Shown here piece by piece: positions 43,755 through 55,925 of a stretch of DNA of 64,000 nt. This DNA comes from Apostichopus japonicus (Eukaryota > Echinodermata > Holothuroidea > Aspidochirotida > Stichopodidae). Location: the NCBI RefSeq assembly GCF_037975245.1, contig NC_092576.1, positions 14,240,611-14,304,610 on the forward strand, written 5' to 3'. The notes beneath the pieces were generated by a model. The model did not search any database. It saw only the letters and a list, made by a program, of their open reading frames with translations, and was not told the DNA's origin. The translations under genes and the position numbers were made by a program. Position 1 is the first letter of the stretch. The number at the start of each line of letters is the position of its first letter.

Positions 43755-44304
43755 CAGTGGCGTAGCTGAGGGGGGGGGGGGGTCAAGGGAGGGCACGTGC
43801 GCCCCAGTCGCAAGGTTTAGAGGGGCGCTGTAATGGGAGAATGAGAGTAAAAAAAAAAAAAAGCACTTTTTAAGAAAAATATGACGCAATTGATGTATGT
43901 CGTCAGGTATGAATATTTTCCAGTTACTAATATAAGAATCAGAACTGAATGTAGCTGTTTTTATTAGCAAATTTATAGATTGTGATTTCTTTTCAGTACA
44001 TTTCGACCGTTTTCTCTTTCCGTGTTCTGTATTCTGTATTGACTACATGTCACGGAAATTTCGGGTATTTCAGTCTACAGTTCCAAGGCAGTATATTTCG
44101 AAAGTTGGAAATATCATATATAGGCATAGGAGCACAATTTGATTAAGGGGGTGGGGAGGCTGCTGTAACGACTTGCCTGAGAAATTTAATCAAAAATTTC
44201 CGCGCTCTTGGCGCACAATTTTTTCTTTTTCAGTAGTAGGGGTGCCATGGGGCGCAATTTTCTACTCTTGCACCCGGACGCCAAAACCTATAGTTACGCC
44301 ACTG
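43755..44304 (+). mobile_element. hAT-like element G with nested family D sequence
   Basis: CAGTGGCGTAGC...TTACGCCACTG; CTCTACC is present at both flanks (offset by one base). The interior at about 44120-44260 resembles family D. Confidence 0.7.
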
Positions 44305-44348
44305 CCTCTACCCTCTTTATATTACATATAGTCATGCGTGGCACTTAA

Positions 44349-44569
44349 AGGTATGCTGTATTGGCCCCAAATATGCTAGATATTATGCAAATATTGTTAC
44401 TTCGGTCAAAATCCTTAGATAGTTTTTATTACCACCTTCGAGGAAATTTTCCTCACTGCATGACATTTAGTCATCTTGTGTGTTCCTGATAAAGACCTCC
44501 AGGAAAGTAATTTTTGAAAACTTCTAGCAATTATAGCGTGCTATAATTTGGGGCCTACACTGACTACCT
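44349..44569 (+). mobile_element. TTAA-target MITE family 3, copy 2
   Basis: TTAA at 44345-44348 and 44570-44573 flank AGGTATGCTGTATTGGCCCC and GGGGCCTACACTGACTACCT. 221 bp, imperfect inverted ends sharing GGCCCC. Confidence 0.85.
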
Positions 44570-44573
44570 TTAA

Positions 44574-45711
44574 GCGATCATCCGTCCTAGTTTTTTTTTT
44601 TTATAATTGAGGGGTTCAGAAATACCAAATTTCATTAGAATTTACAATCAAGAATAATTTTAACAATTTTATCCAATCAGTGGAATCTTTTGATATGTCA
44701 CCTATTTATAAGAAAACTGATGTTAATATCGCTTATAACGATTCATCTTGTATATAATTTTCACATATATGTCACCAGAAAATCATTTTAGCCCAAGTCC
44801 TTGTTTCCTGACAAATCGAGCTTGGAAACCGACGGACAGATAAGGCGAAGAATTATACTAGCTTATTACGTCGTATAGATTTATGGGAACTCAGTATATT
44901 CGGCTAGGGAATTTACCGTGCTAGCTGTGTTTATATGTCACGTATGCTGCTGTAGTTCAGGAAAGCAATGTTGTAACAGGACAACTGGATTTTATGTTCA
45001 TGACGTTTCTGACTGTTGATTCTTCATCTAACTTAAGCTGTTCTCCTTCTTCCTTCATTAGTTAACATTTCCTCTTACCAAAGCTTCAGAACGAACCCAG
45101 AGAAGATACGTTAAGCCAACTCGGTAACTGTATAAGACTGAGTAATCTAGTAAGTTAGGCTTCTTGCCGGTAGCATACAGTGCATTGTCCAACAGTTCGA
45201 ATGTCATCGGGTAATTAGGCTGCCCTTTTTTTTTTAACATGATGTACTCAAGTTCAATCATATAATTTGGCCTTAGGCTAGGCTATGTGTACGTTATCGC
45301 AGTTGTCAGCAAAGACCTACTGTACATTGGTTTGCATGGACGGTTCTTTTCACTGGCAAGATGGGTAAAAAGGTTTTCCAATACAAAACCAGACAGTAGC
45401 CTACGATGTTTCACTTTCAGTGAGCATTTTGCTGAATGCCTAGCAACTGGTATAACTTACTACTTAGCTTCACCTTACCCTCCATGCTGGCTTAGTAGGT
45501 TGCTGTAGACCACAGGGCCAGCATTGCTACAGAGGATGTACTCCCTTGTCACAAAAAAGATACTCCCTTGGAACGTGAACTGTGTCCATTATTGTAAGCT
45601 GACTTTACCAAATTCTTCTGCAACACGCCCACAGAGCTAATGTTTACCAGGGTAACAGCAGTACAACTCCCTTGTGACGTCAAATTTATATCTACCAACT
45701 TCTGGTGTTAA
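44574..45711. other. No gene called
   Basis: Mostly unique. A minus-strand open stretch at 45081-45220 ends at a plausible donor but lacks a convincing acceptor (see rejected items). Confidence 0.45.
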
Positions 45712-46074
45712 AGGCATTGAAGACTCGCCCCAAACTGCGTGCGGCCATCTGAAAAAGTTAACTTTCTGTTGCTTGCAAGTGACGTTTTGTTCGTGTGGCT
45801 ACAAAATGCAGACAGTAATGAAACGTGATACCTTGTTATCTTTAGCTGGACCTGAGATGTCCATCGCTGTATCGTTTATACACTGTGGAGTGGGTGTATT
45901 GACCGCAGCTGTATGTACTGACTGTACACTAGTGTCTAATTACCAACGGTAGCAAGCTGTGTGTGTAATTTTCTGGGATCAATGGTGGTGTCTAACACTT
46001 CTGTTACACCTCATTCCAAACTAGGTCAGATTACCGGCATTAGACGTTTCTTTTTGCACGAGTCTTCACACCCT
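45712..46074 (-). mobile_element. T2/Kolobok-like MITE family 1, copy 5
   Basis: Inverse orientation. TTAA (45708) then AGGCATTGAAGACTCGCCCC; the far end is ACGAGTCTTCACACCCT then TTAG. 363 bp. Confidence 0.85.
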
Positions 46075-46435
46075 TTAGTAGTGTACAGACCATATAGTGC
46101 TGCATGGTTCACAAACACTGATATTGTGGTTGCCAAAATCCAATCTGTAACTTATTCTACGTTCATGAATAATTAATTCTGTTTTAAGCTGAACAGCTTT
46201 TCAGTATTCTATCCACAAAGATACAAACACCTATTATATAGAGAGTTGAGCTGATCCGGTAACTGAAGTTGGCTCGTTGCTGTACGCCTAGGGTCAATTC
46301 ACAGATTACCAGATGACAGACCTAGTTATATACTGTAGAAAGTACAGTCGGCCATAGGTAACAGTCAGATTGAAAAGAACAATATTCATGTATCAATCTG
46401 GCACAGTGTATGAAAAACCAAAACAACAGAAGGAC

Positions 46436-46935
46436 CGGTGGCGGAGCGTCCATACAGTCAGGGGAGGGGGGGCGAATGCCCCCCCCTTCCCTGACAGACT
46501 CAAATGGACTGCTGGCGCCCTTTTCAGCTTTTTACCACTCTTTACTTATTCGCGATTATTGACTTTTTTATTGCGCTCTCATCTACCTATTGATATTTGT
46601 CACATTTTGTTGGTGTAATTGGCACAGTTTCCGTTGTACGAAACTATTTCCAAGAACTCTACTGGGTTTTCGATCTATTTTTAGACGATACGCCACGTGC
46701 AGTGGCTGAAATAGTAATAAACACCAAACTTCAAGTCTGCATGCAGTGTACGTTATACACCACTCCATAGTGTCATAGTGTCATTTCCAGCGATCTAGGG
46801 AGTATCTTTACTCAAAAAATTTCTGTACACTCCGCGCCAACCTGTGGTGGCGCTCCGTTTAGATAGTGTCGAAAGCGCTCCTACAGACCATTTTCGCCCC
46901 CTCCCCCCCGACCAATACCCCTAGCTCCGCCACTG
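46436..46935 (+). mobile_element. hAT-like MITE family A, copy 2
   Basis: CGGTGGCGGAGC...GCTCCGCCACTG between AGAAGGAC at 46428-46435 and 46936-46943. 500 bp; longer than the other copies because of unrelated sequence at about 46622-46780. It carries the shared module. Confidence 0.9.
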
Positions 46936-46943
46936 AGAAGGAC

Positions 46944-47365
46944 CCTGATTATCCCTCTTGATCACCCTCTGTCCAGGAAATAATCTAAAGTGAAATTTAT
47001 GTACATCATGTAAGCAGGGAAGGAGCTAGGTGGGGGGGGGGGGGGAGAGTAGAAAGGTTTGCAAGGAGTTAGGAAATGTTTTTCTTGATCCTAAATACAT
47101 TGAAGCCTCCAAGATTTTTATAATTCAGCATATAATGGGAAAGTTTAATGTATTACATGTACAATGATTCTTCTTGTACCCCTTACCATAATAATAACAA
47201 TTATTACTGTAGTACAATGAATGTATATATATTGTAACAAATTTGGCCAAAGTTTTAATTTTTAGTTTGGGCTTAAAAATGTTGAATATATGTCTTATTG
47301 TTTGTTTACCCGTACATTAAATCCTGTTCAATGGAGAAGGAGAATTACCATTGTTATCTCAATCC
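46944..47365. other. No gene seen; expected VHL upstream region
   Basis: G run at about 47032-47044 and AT-rich sequence. I did not find the exon that should precede VHL exon 47776. Confidence 0.45.
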
Positions 47366-47722
47366 ATTGTGGTCAAGTGGTTAAGACAGTGGACTACAGG
47401 TTCAAGTCACTGGCCAGATCATTTCGTTGTGTCCTTGGGCAAGGCACTTTATCTCCATTTGCCTCTCTTCACCCAGGTGTATAAATGGGGACTTGCGAGG
47501 TAACTTGTAAACATAGTTGTTCGCGCAGGTTTGTGGCCGCACCCTATGGGAAGTCCCCCAGGGGACACGTGGTTGTGGTGCCCCAGGAGAGAGTACTTGG
47601 ATTGTGCACACTTTGGTGTGTAGGTGTGACAAGTTACCAATTGATGACCAGGGTTGTAAAAGTCGTGTGAGAAGGCCTTGGCCTTGAACAAGACCGTAAA
47701 CCTAAATAATAATAATAATAAT
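47366..47722 (+). mobile_element. tRNA-derived SINE family S2, copy 1
   Basis: The head has GGTCAAGTGGTTAAGACAG and GGTTCAAGTC (A and B boxes). The body has CCTTGGGCAAGGCACTTTAT and CTCTTCACCCAGGTGTATAA, with an (AAT)n-type tail. It ends about 55 bp before the VHL splice acceptor. Confidence 0.8.
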
Positions 47723-47775
47723 ACGACATTAAACCATCATTTTTTCCCCCCTTTCTCATCTTCTCCTCTTTGTAG

Positions 47776-48149
47776 ACATTTGAAGGGCCCGGAGGGGCTC
47801 ATCACGATGCCCTCTCACCGCAACATGCAGAATGCAGGCATCACCCTGAGGTCAGACGACAGCGGCATCCGGGCGTTTGCGACCTTCGTCAATTGCTCTC
47901 AGAGGACGGTGAGGGTCTTCTGGATCGACTTTGAAGGGACGCGGGTGGACTACACGAGAGACAGAGGCGGTCTCCAACCCAGACAGTACTTACAGATGAG
48001 GACCTTTGAGGGTCATCCCTGGATATTCCGGGACAAAGAGAGTAACGACAAACTCTACGTCAGGACCAGCCAGAACAAGTTGGAAGAGGTCTATTTCCCG
48101 GTAGCGTGGGACGGCAGAGAAGCGCCGACGGTCCGAATACAGATACCAG
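47776..48149 (+). CDS. VHL: VHL exon with beta domain
   Basis: The acceptor is a CT tract ending TTTGTAG; 31 bases precede the ATG and are open in frame (HLKGPEGLIT). The donor is CCAG|GTGAGC in phase 1. Confidence 0.88.
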
Positions 48150-48959
48150 GTGAGCAATCCGAGAGACCCGTGTATGTATATGTACAGTGAGTCTGTGTAA
48201 ATTGTAACGTTGTCCTGTAAAGTTCTGGTTCGGTTTGCAAAGCCGTGTGTATGCAGGGAATTTAATCGATGATACGGTAACTTGTGGCGGAAAAAAATGC
48301 CTGTACACTAACGATGGTCTAAATTGATGATATTAGTTGTTTCTTTTAATTGACGATAGCAGTTTTGTACTGATCATCGGCAAAAGGGAACACAGTCTGC
48401 TGGTGCACAATGTACAGGATTAAATGGATGAAGGGCTCCAATCGCGCGATATATATATACTTACTGTATGGGACTTTCTGTGGAATGGAACTGGATACTT
48501 ACTGTAGACTTTATCTAGAAGTTAATTTCTTGTTAATTGCATGTTCCTCCCGTACATAAGTTATCACAAAATCTGTGGTCCTCCTCAAATAGTTGGTAAA
48601 AACGTTCTCTAATTATTTTTTTCATCAATTCACATTGTCTTTTTTGAAAAACTTTTCTTCTCATTTAAAACAGATCATGCTGATAATAATAAAAAAAAAA
48701 AAAAAAAAATTAATTAATTAATTAATTAATGATTACCAAACTTCTCACCCCAAATTTCACAGTTTACTCGTTACAAGACCTTTGCTGTCAGAAGATCAGA
48801 AGATTAGTGAAGAGCAAGGATTTGATGTCCTTAGAGTTGCCAAACACTCTCAAACTCCAGCTTCTCCATCCCAGCGATACCATCATTCCACCCCTGGAGT
48901 CCGAATCCAACGCCAACAACCGAAATAATAACGAAGGTAATCTCCATCATCAGGTTTGA
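47807..48959 (+). CDS. VHL: von Hippel-Lindau tumour suppressor (E3 ligase substrate receptor)
   Basis: Two coding exons, 47807-48149 and 48763-48959 (phase 1 junction), give 179 residues; length is like the short human isoform started at Met54. VHL joins Elongin B/C and Cullin-2 and recognises prolyl-hydroxylated HIF-alpha. The beta domain spans about 20-114. The hydroxyproline pocket is kept: W39, Y49, H70 and W72 correspond to human W88, Y98, H115 and W117, while T66 replaces S111. The alpha domain starts VYSLQDLCCQKIRRLV (115-130) with the L and C of the Elongin-C-binding box; the rest is diverged, with an Asn-rich end. Human intron 1 (codon 114) is absent, so human exons 1 and 2 are fused; the second junction is kept in place and phase. 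A good acceptor ends at 47775 and the frame is open back to it, so an upstream coding exon is possible. Confidence 0.93.
48150..48762 (+). other. VHL intron
   Basis: 613 bp, GT-AG. It contains a poly-A run and a (TTAA)n stretch at about 48690-48730. Confidence 0.8.
48763..48959 (+). CDS. VHL: VHL terminal coding exon, alpha domain
   Basis: The acceptor CCCCAAATTTCACAG enters in phase 1 and gives VYSLQDLCCQKIRRLVKSKD with TGA at 48957. Position and phase match the last human VHL exon. Confidence 0.88.
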
Positions 48960-49867
48960 AAGACGAGACCAAAAAAAATACGAAACAGATCTAAAATTCA
49001 TTCCGGTCGAGATGTCCAGACAAGCCGATCGCATCAGATGCAAAATTGACCTTCTTCGACCTGTGTACAGAAATATCCTAAAAAATATATTAAAATATTA
49101 AAACTGTGGTTCATGTTTAATGGTACTTTAATCAGGCATATGCATCTATCATTTTTTTTTTTTTTTTTTTGGTGACATTTTTTTGGTGGTCATTGGTCTT
49201 AGAAAACGTGTCTACAGTTTGCCATCATGCATTCGTGAAGGAAACGGTTTGGACGACGACGACTTTCCGACGTTAACTAGACAAATATTGGGGGGAAATT
49301 TGAATGGTTTGCACCTTCATCTTTAGGTCAGATGGTCATCCAATTCAGTCATTTCATATAGATTTGGATAAAATGACAATACCCCCCCCACCCCCCCGAC
49401 CACCGACCCACCTCAGATACTGGGGTTAGGCTTACCAAGTTGTCCAATCTACTACTAAAACTTATTAGCTACTAAAGTAATTTAAAAAATTCCTCTTCTC
49501 TTTCTCCCTCCATTATTGTATATATATATATATATATATATGTCAAATACAGTTCCCTCATAAAAGACGCTTAAGATTAGATCAATTTCTCCATCTGCCG
49601 AACGACTGTAACCTTGAAATTGCTCATGTACTTTTATTTATTCGTAAAGAACTACACTTTCTTGCCACTAAAAAATGTAAATATTAATGACAATAATAAT
49701 AATGATGATTAGGACTTTAACCTTCAACTCTTGCTTTAAATTATACTATGTATCAGTCTGAATAATCGGCCATCTGAGGCAGTTATTTTTACGACCCTTT
49801 GAAAGCAACCACATTCACATTTCATGGGGCTCTGAAATCAAATGGCTTGTATAATGTATGCAATTTT
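48960..49867. other. VHL 3' flank, no further gene
   Basis: Possible polyadenylation hexamers of the ATTAAA type occur near 49090. A T run is at about 49151-49171 and a short TA microsatellite at about 49518-49541. Confidence 0.45.
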
Positions 49868-50090
49868 AGATCCTCCTGCAAGCAGGAACTCGCGAAGAAG
49901 CCATCATTGGCTTATCAAAGCCGCAAGCTGACCGAAGTTAGTCTCTTAGATTCCTATTTAACGTCCATGATTATGAATTGTCAATTGTCAACAACTCTGT
50001 AACTGGACGACATACATTAATTTTGGAGTGACTCGAACACAGGACCCTACGTTTGAAAGGCACCGGCATTTACCACTGAGCTAACACTCC
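49868..50090 (-). mobile_element. tRNA-derived SINE family S1, copy 3
   Basis: Inverse of 39741-40000: CCTCCTGCAAGCAGGAACTCG, then the body, then the head ending TGAGCTAACACTCC. Confidence 0.85.
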
Positions 50091-50392
50091 TTGTAACCTT
50101 TACACGCTTTGTGTCGGGAAGGTGTATCAAACTTACAGTTCTTGCACTCCATTTGGAGTGTTCTTTGACAATGTGAAAGACCATTTGTTGTAAGATAGGA
50201 AAGCCATGGAGCTCTCAAGGATAAGTTGACTTTGATAAAAAAAAAAAAAAGGTTTCAAAATAATTTGGCCTGTATATAAATGTTTTAAACTAGATTGGTC
50301 CAGCATATAGTCATTTCAGATAATATACTTAAATGTTGAAGTCTTTTTCCTGGAGAAGTCCAATTATCCTTAGAATGATTCGTGGTGCTTAA

Positions 50393-50965
50393 AGGATTAG
50401 TTCAGTTGTCATACATGTTTATATAATATGAAAGAGGACAATGAAAGAAACACACTGGTGAAAAAAAACTGTTCAAACATCTTTTTCGGTTAAAGAGATA
50501 TTCAAGTGTAAAGTTTTATCAGATTGTGTAGAAACTGCTGAAATCTGACTAGCTGTGATGTCACATCCTCACATTCCTGAAAAGTCTTTGTTTTTTTCTC
50601 TAAATATTTTGTGAGATTTCATGACTTTCAACCAAAAGATATGTCAGGAGATCTCATATTTGTCAAAGGAAGTATTTGAGATTGTACATCTGAAGAATTT
50701 TTGATGATACTATTTTCAAATGTGTTAAAAAATGTAAATAATTTTTAAAGAAATGTATTCACAAATGTTAAGGAAGTGAGGATGTGAGGTCACACCCTCA
50801 CAGTAAGTCTTTCTACACCAGTCGTTTTCAAAGAAATGTTGATATCTTCAAAGTGTCATATCTCCTTAACAGAGCATGCTATCATGGTAGTTTCTTCACT
50901 GTTCTTTTTTGTCTTTTTGTGCTCTTTCATACAAAATAGACATGTCAAACACCTGAACCAATCCT
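50393..50965 (-). mobile_element. T2/Kolobok-like MITE family 2, copy 2
   Basis: TTAA at 50389-50392 and 50966-50969; ends AGGATTAGTTCAGTTGTC and ACACCTGAACCAATCCT. 573 bp, inverse of 34214-34789. Confidence 0.85.
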
Positions 50966-51179
50966 TTAATAATACGGTTAAGTGTCTGTGGTGTAGATAT
51001 GTTGAAGAATGGAGTCCAATTCAAATAATCATTTATGTATTGTACTCACTACTAACCTATTTAATTTCATTTTTAAAATAAATATGTGTCAGCTGTTGCA
51101 TTAGCTTGATCAATAGCAATCGATATATTTGGAGTAATACCAGCCCTGTTCGGTTATGGTAGAAATGGCTGAAGAAGTG

Positions 51180-51430
<251 letters not shown>

Positions 51431-52574
51431 ACTGCGCACAAGCCAATGTTTTTGTCGGGTGTCATTATAGCGAAGTATTGTGGGTTCCTGTATAGAGGTA
51501 ATTTAAAGTGCATGTTTATGTGGAGGAACTTGGGGACGCAAGTTTTTTCTGAGCAGACGCAAACAATTTTTAAGATGTTGTATCCCGGCGCTGGCGCAAC
51601 TCTTAAAATCCTGGTAACAATACTGAGAATAATACTTGGTAGTGATATAAGATTTTTCTATTTGTACAGCTTTCTGTTGATTTCTCAAGTCTTGCTAATG
51701 TAAACCTGTGAAACTACATTCTTTTCATTCCTTGATCAACATCTGGACAGAATGTTAGATAAGTTTACTAAGAAAAAGCTAAGGTTTCAATGCACACAGA
51801 ATGCAAGCAAGCTGCAGAATGTTCAGGTTGGTTGTGCATGATAAATTAATGGTAGTTTTATCATTTCAATTTGTATATGGTGGCATCCAATAAATATATG
51901 TTTGAACAAGAGTGGATAGAGGGTGTGGGTCGAACCTCTTTTTCATAGCACACATAAATTCAAAAGAAACATGTCCTATAGCTGTTAGATCTAGTTATAG
52001 TTTCCGTTCCATCATTCCAGTTGAATAGCATAAAATACAATTATGTTTAATAAGAGAGAATAAAACGTAAGATAGATATATTCCATAAAAGCGATTAAAG
52101 GCAAATTAAGAGTTAGTAAAAAAAGGGACAGTTTTCAAAGTGTTAGTCAACTGAAAATATTAAGGAAATATCAATAAACATATATTAAATCAAATCATTT
52201 AAGATACCATTTTGAATAAAAAAAGATGTTCTGCATAGAAATGAATTTGTGATAATTTTAACCCAATATTATGTTGGTGCTATTGCACGATGTCATAGAG
52301 GTATGATGCTTTCATCGGTTTGAGTGCATGTGTGTATGTGTGCGTGTGGGTGTTTGCATGCGTGTGTATGGGTGTTTGTGTGAACGCTCGCGTACTCGTA
52401 CTTCAAGTCCGCGTGCGTTTTTAAGAATAATCCTTCTTTCCGGGTTTCTTAATAAATGTAATGTGAACGGTCGCGGACTTATGGTGACCTGAGATTTCCG
52501 ACTAAATTATAATATCTGCTCTATCCAGTTGTAATTTGGCGGGTATTTTTGAACGTGCAGTAGGCGTGAGGTAT
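51431..52574. other. No gene seen
   Basis: Unique AT-rich sequence; a GT-rich imperfect microsatellite is at about 52325-52385. Confidence 0.55.
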
Positions 52575-52679
52575 AACTCAAATGTCAGGCCGCGCCTTTT
52601 TTTCTTCTCTTTTTTTTCTCTCCTCTTTTTCTTACGGGGGGGGCGCGTGCCCCCAACACCCCCCTGGATACGCGCCTGT
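52575..52679 (-). mobile_element. hAT-like element I, end fragment
   Basis: Inverse of the left end of 37755-39320: a CT-rich tract, GGGGGGGCGCGTGCCCCC, then CCCTGGATACGCGCCTG. It runs into a TA microsatellite at 52678-52735. Confidence 0.75.
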
Positions 52680-52683
52680 ATAT

Positions 52684-52716
<33 letters not shown>

Positions 52717-54749
52717 CATACATATATATATTTATATTGATATTCGAGGGTGTCTGCATATAAAGCCAGAGCCCCGGGTTCGGAAACCTGGTGGAGCCTG
52801 GAAGCTTTCTCACTGATTTTCCAATTCATTATAATTTCAAAAAGTTGAAGTTTAAGTAGACTTGATCATGTCATTAGTTTTTGATTTGTAAATTAAACTG
52901 GAGAGTTGAGAAGTTGTGGAAGTGACATGATCAGTTTGACGATAGCTAGTCATTCGTAAAATAAAGATCAGAGTTCTTAATGGAACTCCAGGGCGGGAAT
53001 CACTGCCCTAGGCGCTACAGTGGCAGGTCTTGTTGCCAAGTTTTGAGGTGCTTTTGTTTTACCATTATTACATGATGACTTTTATCCTGTATGATTGTTA
53101 TCGTTCTTAATTAGCTTTGTTGCCCTCTATTTATACAGAAAATGTTTTTTTTTTTTTTTGTTGACATTGGCTGTAAGTGGCTGCTAACTTCAATCAGGTT
53201 TGTGAACACTTAACAACACTACTCATGATAAACACCTAAAATTGTCTTCTGTTCTAAGATAAGTTGACAATACTTCACCTAATGGCGGGTGGAGACTCCC
53301 CCCCCCCAAAAAAAAAAAAAACTTAACTAGGAGCTGTCACTGCAGTGAGCAACAGCTCAAAATTTGATTCGTTGTGCTAGTTAAAAGTTTAATTGGCACA
53401 AGTAAGTTTAAAAAAGTGACTGAATATACACATTTTGCAGTTACTGTTAATTTAAGTGCAAAACTATTAAGGTAGCATAAGCCTGTTAAAAGCCCCATTG
53501 ACTTACACACTCAGTCACAAAAGTAATGTGGTCTCTAAGGCTAGATAGAAGTTCACACTAGCTAAACGCTACCCATCACCGGATAGCTGACAAGTTGGCC
53601 ATACATGGCACTATCAAGTTTCCATATCATGAGCAACGCAGATTTTTTTTTTTCTATGAGAGCCTGAAGTTTTCGTCACTTGTAAACAGACCTCTTTACT
53701 CAGGAGTAAAGAATGTTCTTACCTGGCTCCTGCAGGGAGACCTAAAGGGGCTCTAAAATTGCCTCAATTTAAATTTAAATTCATGCTCTTCAACTGGCAA
53801 ATGCCCCCACTCCCCCACTCCCCCCCCCCAAAAAAAAACAGATCCTGATTGATAACATTTCATAAAAGATGTTCTCCTGCTGCTTTTTGGCACTTTTCCT
53901 GAGCTAGGGGAACCATTGGGGGATTGATGTAGACTCTAATAGTTGTATGCCACCTCATGAGTTAATTTGGCTGGGCTCTAATATGCTAGAATATTAGATA
54001 ATGGTCACCGAAGTTCAATTTGTTACATGAGCCGTTTAAAATGCTTCTCTACAAGTAGAGCTATCCAAAAACGAAAAAAAAATATATATATCATAATTTC
54101 TCTTCTAAACTTTTCTCAAACTGATTGGGGACAATTCTGTTGAGTAGAGTATAACAGCTAGCTGCTACAGTGTACATGATCAGATTGGAGGCCACAAATC
54201 TGACGACCCTAATATGGACCATTTTACCAGTAGGTGTGTTGTTTGAAATGACCAAATAGTATTCATGGTTTGCATAATTTGTATGGATGGTGTGATGGTA
54301 GTATTACAGTATTGACTAATGTATACTGTACATGTGCAATATATTCATTCTTAACATACTACTACTACTACTACTACTACTACAGTAAACTATAAGTTTC
54401 AAATCAGTTGCCTTTTGGTTCGTTTTATTTTTTCATTTGTATTTGACCTGAAGGCTTCTCAATAAATCACATTAATCTACATTCATTATTTTTAAAATTG
54501 ACTGAACTGTAGAAATTATTTGTGTCTTATAAACGTGAGTCGTTAATTCGAAAATTCATGAATTTTTTCATGTTTAAAATGGCAAGATTTGTAGATGATG
54601 AATTCTCTCTTATTTTACTATGTCTCTTATTAAGACAAATGATGATCACCCCTCAATTACAATCCCTACTACTGCTCCTCCCCCCCCCACACACACACCG
54701 ATCAAAGCATATCTAACATGCACCTTATTGGGCAGGGCATGATGACCAC
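52680..54749. other. No gene seen
   Basis: TA microsatellite at the left edge, a (ACT)n run at about 54357-54384, otherwise unique. No supported exon on either strand. Confidence 0.55.
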
Positions 54750-55133
54750 CAGTGGCGGAGCGTCCATACAGTCGGGGGGGGGGGGGCGGTTGCCCCCCCT
54801 GACGGACTCAAATGGACTGCTGGCGCCCTTTTCAGCTTTTTACCACTTTTAACTTATTCGCGATTATTTACATTTTTATTGCGCTCTCATCTACCTATTG
54901 ATTTTTGTCACATTTTATTGACAATGACACCTATTTATTATTCGTTTATTTGCAAATTAGCAAGGCCAGGAAAGGGTCATTTCCGGAGATCTAGGAAGTA
55001 TCTTTACTCAAAAAATTTCTGTACGCTTCGCCCCAATCTGTGGTGGCGCTCCCCTTAGATAGTGTCGAAAGCGCCCCTACAGACCCTTCTCGCCCCCCTT
55101 CCCACCTTGACCAATACCCTAGCTCTGCCACTG
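54750..55133 (+). mobile_element. hAT-like MITE family A, copy 3
   Basis: CAGTGGCGGAGC...GCTCTGCCACTG between ATGACCAC at 54742-54749 and 55134-55141. 384 bp, with the shared module at about 54968-55070. Confidence 0.92.
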
Positions 55134-55807
55134 ATGACCACCACCCCATTTCACATCTTCCATCAGTATCTGTGTTAAAATGTTCAGTTGGGGATTTTTA
55201 GACCACTTCTCAATGCAGGCCCAAGACTCCCTTCCATAAAAGTACATTCCCTACCTAAATCATTCGGAGGTATTAGGATCGACCACCCCCCCCCCCCCGG
55301 CCTCACCTGCCACAACTTTGAAATTCTGTGCAATTACTGTTTCTAACAGTATAATACAAAAGCTCTGCTGAATATACAGTTGAATGCAAGTAGAGCCAAG
55401 TTTGAAAGTTGTTTGCAAATCAAGGCGCAGAACTTCTGACCTAAACAAGAGACAGAAGAATGGAGCAACCATGATGCTGACTTTACCAGGGGAAGAGGCG
55501 TATCCAGGACAAGTGAATGACACCCTACCAGGGAACAAGGCATACCTATTGCAGAAAAGAAATGAAAAGTGGTGAACCTTTTCAAGCATTTTTTCGTACA
55601 TGCTGGGAAAAGAAAACATCAGATGTCGAAACTGGGGGCGCTAACACTAACTTCCCGAAGCCACAGCTATCTCTCTTTACTATAATGTACTACTAGTGTA
55701 TACTGCATGTTCGCGTTACTTATACTTTACGTTACAATTACGCTGTACACCGTACGGCAGCCGAAACACAAACATACCCCCCAATTCCGTTAATTAAGGG
55801 CCTAAAA
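55134..55807. other. SF3A1 upstream region
   Basis: Expected promoter and 5' UTR of SF3A1. A CCAAT sequence lies at 55781, very close to the ATG. No TATA box is evident. Confidence 0.4.
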
Positions 55808-55925
55808 ATGCCAGCTGAAGTGGCGAAATCTGTCGAAGGGGTTAAAGAGAGTGAAAATGATGCCCCTAAGACACCTGCAGCGAAACCAATGGTTGGAATC
55901 ATCTATCCTCCACCTGAAGTTCGAA
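55808..55925 (+). CDS. SF3A1: SF3A1 exon 1
   Basis: ATG at 55808, short acidic leader, then VGIIYPPPEVR. It ends in phase 1 at A|GTATCCTTTCC. Confidence 0.9.

Noticed and set aside
45081-45261. Minus-strand frame MTFELLDNALYATGKKPNLL ending at a TTTG|GTAAGA donor, possible upstream exon of the PDZ gene
   Set aside because: It ends in phase 0 whereas the next exon (41330) needs phase 2, and its acceptor region is purine-rich. A missing intermediate exon is possible but not shown.
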